Shown here: positions 61,831 through 64,000 of the stretch, piece after piece | How the letters are laid out: every line of letters begins with the position of its first letter | Position numbering within the stretch: position 1 is the first letter of the stretch | Source of the DNA: Stercorarius parasiticus | Taxonomy: Eukaryota > Chordata > Aves > Charadriiformes > Stercorariidae | NCBI GenBank assembly: GCA_013396915.1 | Contig: VWZL01001298.1 | Location: 646,411 to 710,410, forward strand | Reading direction: 5' to 3' | Length of the DNA stretch: 64,000 nucleotides | Position numbers and translations under genes: made by a program | The notes under the pieces: model-generated | The model's input: the letters and a program-made list of their open reading frames with translations, nothing else | Told to the model about the DNA's origin: nothing | Database searches by the model: none

Positions 61831-64000
61831 CTGACATGCCCTAACTTATAGTAGCCATGTCCTAGACATTTTGATAAAGCTTAAGTGGCTATTTTGTTCT
61901 AGCACTTGTCTTTTCAGGAGCAGATCAGACCTCTGCTACCACTTTCTCTGCTCAGGAGGTAAAAATTACACTTCCTTTTCACCGAGTGAAAAGTGTGTCA
62001 CGCTAGCAGTGGAACTCCAGGTCCTTCTGTCAGTGAATCTCTTATGCTGACCATTTCCAGCTCTGTTTTTTTTAACTCTGCAATTCCAATTGAATATGTT
62101 ATAAAGGTAAGAATGAGGTCTGAAGTAGTATTTTTTATTAGATGCAGTTGGAAAAAATGGGTAGTTTTGGTCAAATAATTTTTTCACCAATTTGTTCCAT
62201 CTAATGGTCTGCCTGTTCTTTCAGTTATGGCAGGTGGTCTAATACCAGATACTACTTCTCACTACAGACCTTGCCACTTTTATAACCCAAAACTATTCTT
62301 CCTATAACTATAATCATGTTATTATTTACAACTGTCACAAAAGTGGAAAGAATGTCCCTTACAGCCCTGAATGCATGGATAAGCAGGCTTGTAGCTAGTC
62401 AGTTACAAAAAAAACCCAAAACCAAATCCACATCACAAAACCTCCAGAAACCTTGACTGGAAGCAAGTATGTTTTTAATTAATTGTCTAAACAAGATGTA
62501 ACATATTTCTAGGGCTATAATACATTATTAAATTATTGAGGACATTGCCAAAACCTGCTAGAAATAATTTCAGCGATTTTGACACCTTTTGCTCACTGTA
62601 GCTGAAAAGCATCTTTCAGAAAGTACCTGTTTGATGATGCAGTTTCCTAACAAACTACTGGTGATGAACAAGAACAGTCAACAAAAAATCCTAGGAGATA
62701 TGTAAATCCTGTAGTGGAAAATGTTAACACTTCTAATTAAAATCAGAATAGCAATGACATCTTTAGTTTAAAAGAAAATGAGAATGCTCTATTATGTACT
62801 CATGTTTCTTGACTTGTAAGAATGCAGTGTTGGGGGTTGCCACAATGGATGGAGTAATATTTTATTGCACATTTAGATGAGAGGAAATAGACATACATAA
62901 AAAAGAAATTGTATGATCAGGAGTAACTGCAACATATTTGTAATATGGACATGTTTCAAAGAAAGATGTGGAATTTCCCAACTACAAAAAAAAACCCAAC
63001 CAAACAAAAAACATTTACACTCCCTGCCACCAAGACAACTTAGGGAGCGCTTTTATTTGTGTAACTATTACAGACACTGTAAGTGACAAAAGCCATAGCA
63101 ACTAGATTTCAGTTGTGTAATATATTTCTAATAGACTTCTTACAAATGGAAATGCCACAAAAAAAATGCATGGTTACTCAACAGTTGTGTATTAGGAAAA
63201 TTTCTTCTGTTGACCTAATTTGAACTGAATGTTGTTTCATGTAAAAAAAAAAAGTGAAATCCAAAGGGAAATGTTTAGGCTCGGAAGAATTCTGCCTAAT
63301 AGTCTCATACATTTGATAGCTGTAAAGGCAGGTGTTCCAAAATACAAAGATTTGGGAGAAAATTATGTACAAAATTCTCCAACACAAGACAAGGTCTCAC
63401 AATTCATCAAAACTTGCCAACTGTATGTTTTAGGTTTCCTAAAACATTCTAAGAATTATCATGAATGGTGTCTGGGTTGATAACAAGAAACTTTATATAG
63501 AGAGAGCCAATTTATGAAATGGCAGCAAAACAAATGTGAAGGTGATTAAACTGTATACAAAAATATGGCGCCCATAAAATAAGTATCTGGCTATGAGAAA
63601 GTGTTGCTTATGTGCTTATTGTGATAAGGTGTTGTGCCTACACTAATAGCAAATGCACAGATTTCTCTTTTAAGTTGCAAAGTTACAGGGATTGTGGCCT
63701 TTTGTTTTGTGTTGTGTCAAGCTGTGAACCTAGCCCCTGTAATAGCTGAATCTTTTTGGCTAAACTTTGAATGACCTTGTACTTGGAAAACGTTTTTAAA
63801 TCCCATTTAGTCATTATAGTAATTTAGCAGTTAATCCAAGTATATTGTTTTTAAATAAAGTTAGCTTCTTGTTGCCCACCTGTAATATGGAACAAACAGT
63901 CAAGGGGACAATGATAAAAATATTAGGAAACAGATGAAAGGTAAAAAGATGTTTATTAAAAGGTGGGAATGTGGAAAAAGTGAAGACTACATATTACGTA
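61831..64000. other. AT-rich non-coding stretch, no gene seen
   Basis: Short open frames, poly(A) runs and CAAAA-rich low complexity (62404-62440, 62984-63015) only. Confidence 0.5.

Noticed and set aside
1..64000. CRISPR arrays, toxin-antitoxin or other prokaryote-type systems
   Set aside because: No spaced direct repeats, operon-like packing or matching proteins. Repeat content and gene density are those of a bird nuclear genome.

Overview
This window looks like nuclear DNA from a bird. The main evidence is a set of CR1 LINE retrotransposon fragments. Their 3' ends carry the avian CR1 tail (tandem copies of ATTCTATG or its complement next to a 'ttggaagggacct'-type segment), and one carries a CR1 reverse-transcriptase block. 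The rest is AT-rich, non-coding DNA of the intron or intergenic type. It also holds small old elements: two MIR-like SINE fragments, one hAT-type MITE and several palindromic amniote repeats. I found no complete protein-coding gene, no RNA gene, no CRISPR array and no bacterial-type operon. The species cannot be fixed from sequence alone; a non-galliform bird is only a guess.

Layout. Bases 1-190 are a CpG-rich, GC-rich block cut by the window edge, probably the promoter or first exon of a gene lying mostly to the left or starting here. From about 0.2 to 22 kb the DNA is AT-rich and nearly featureless. It holds one very decayed CR1 (8.4-8.9 kb), a CR1 tail beside a MIR fragment (12.05-12.21 kb), a sequencing gap inside a poly(A) tract (15.13-15.23 kb), a hAT MITE with matching terminal inverted repeats and a good target-site motif (15.93-16.16 kb), and a perfect 18-bp hairpin (21.2 kb).

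From 23 to 39 kb is the CR1-rich part: a + copy at 23.0-23.6 kb; a long - copy with an open reverse-transcriptase segment at 25.5-26.9 kb; and a 1,913-bp segment present twice around a single N, almost certainly an assembly duplication. Then comes a CR1 whose 3' tail has become a 135-bp pentanucleotide array, and a + CR1 split by a - CR1. The right half of that split copy shares 312 identical bases with the 23-kb copy although their flanks differ strongly. From 39 to 64 kb young repeats are rare: two short CR1 tails, a second MIR, old palindromic repeats and a GC-richer block near 61.2-61.8 kb that I cannot name.

There is no gene system to describe. The interest lies in genome structure: CR1-to-CR1 sequence exchange, nested insertion with local target rearrangement, a microsatellite born from a CR1 tail, several perfect hairpins, and one assembly artefact that would mislead downstream analysis.
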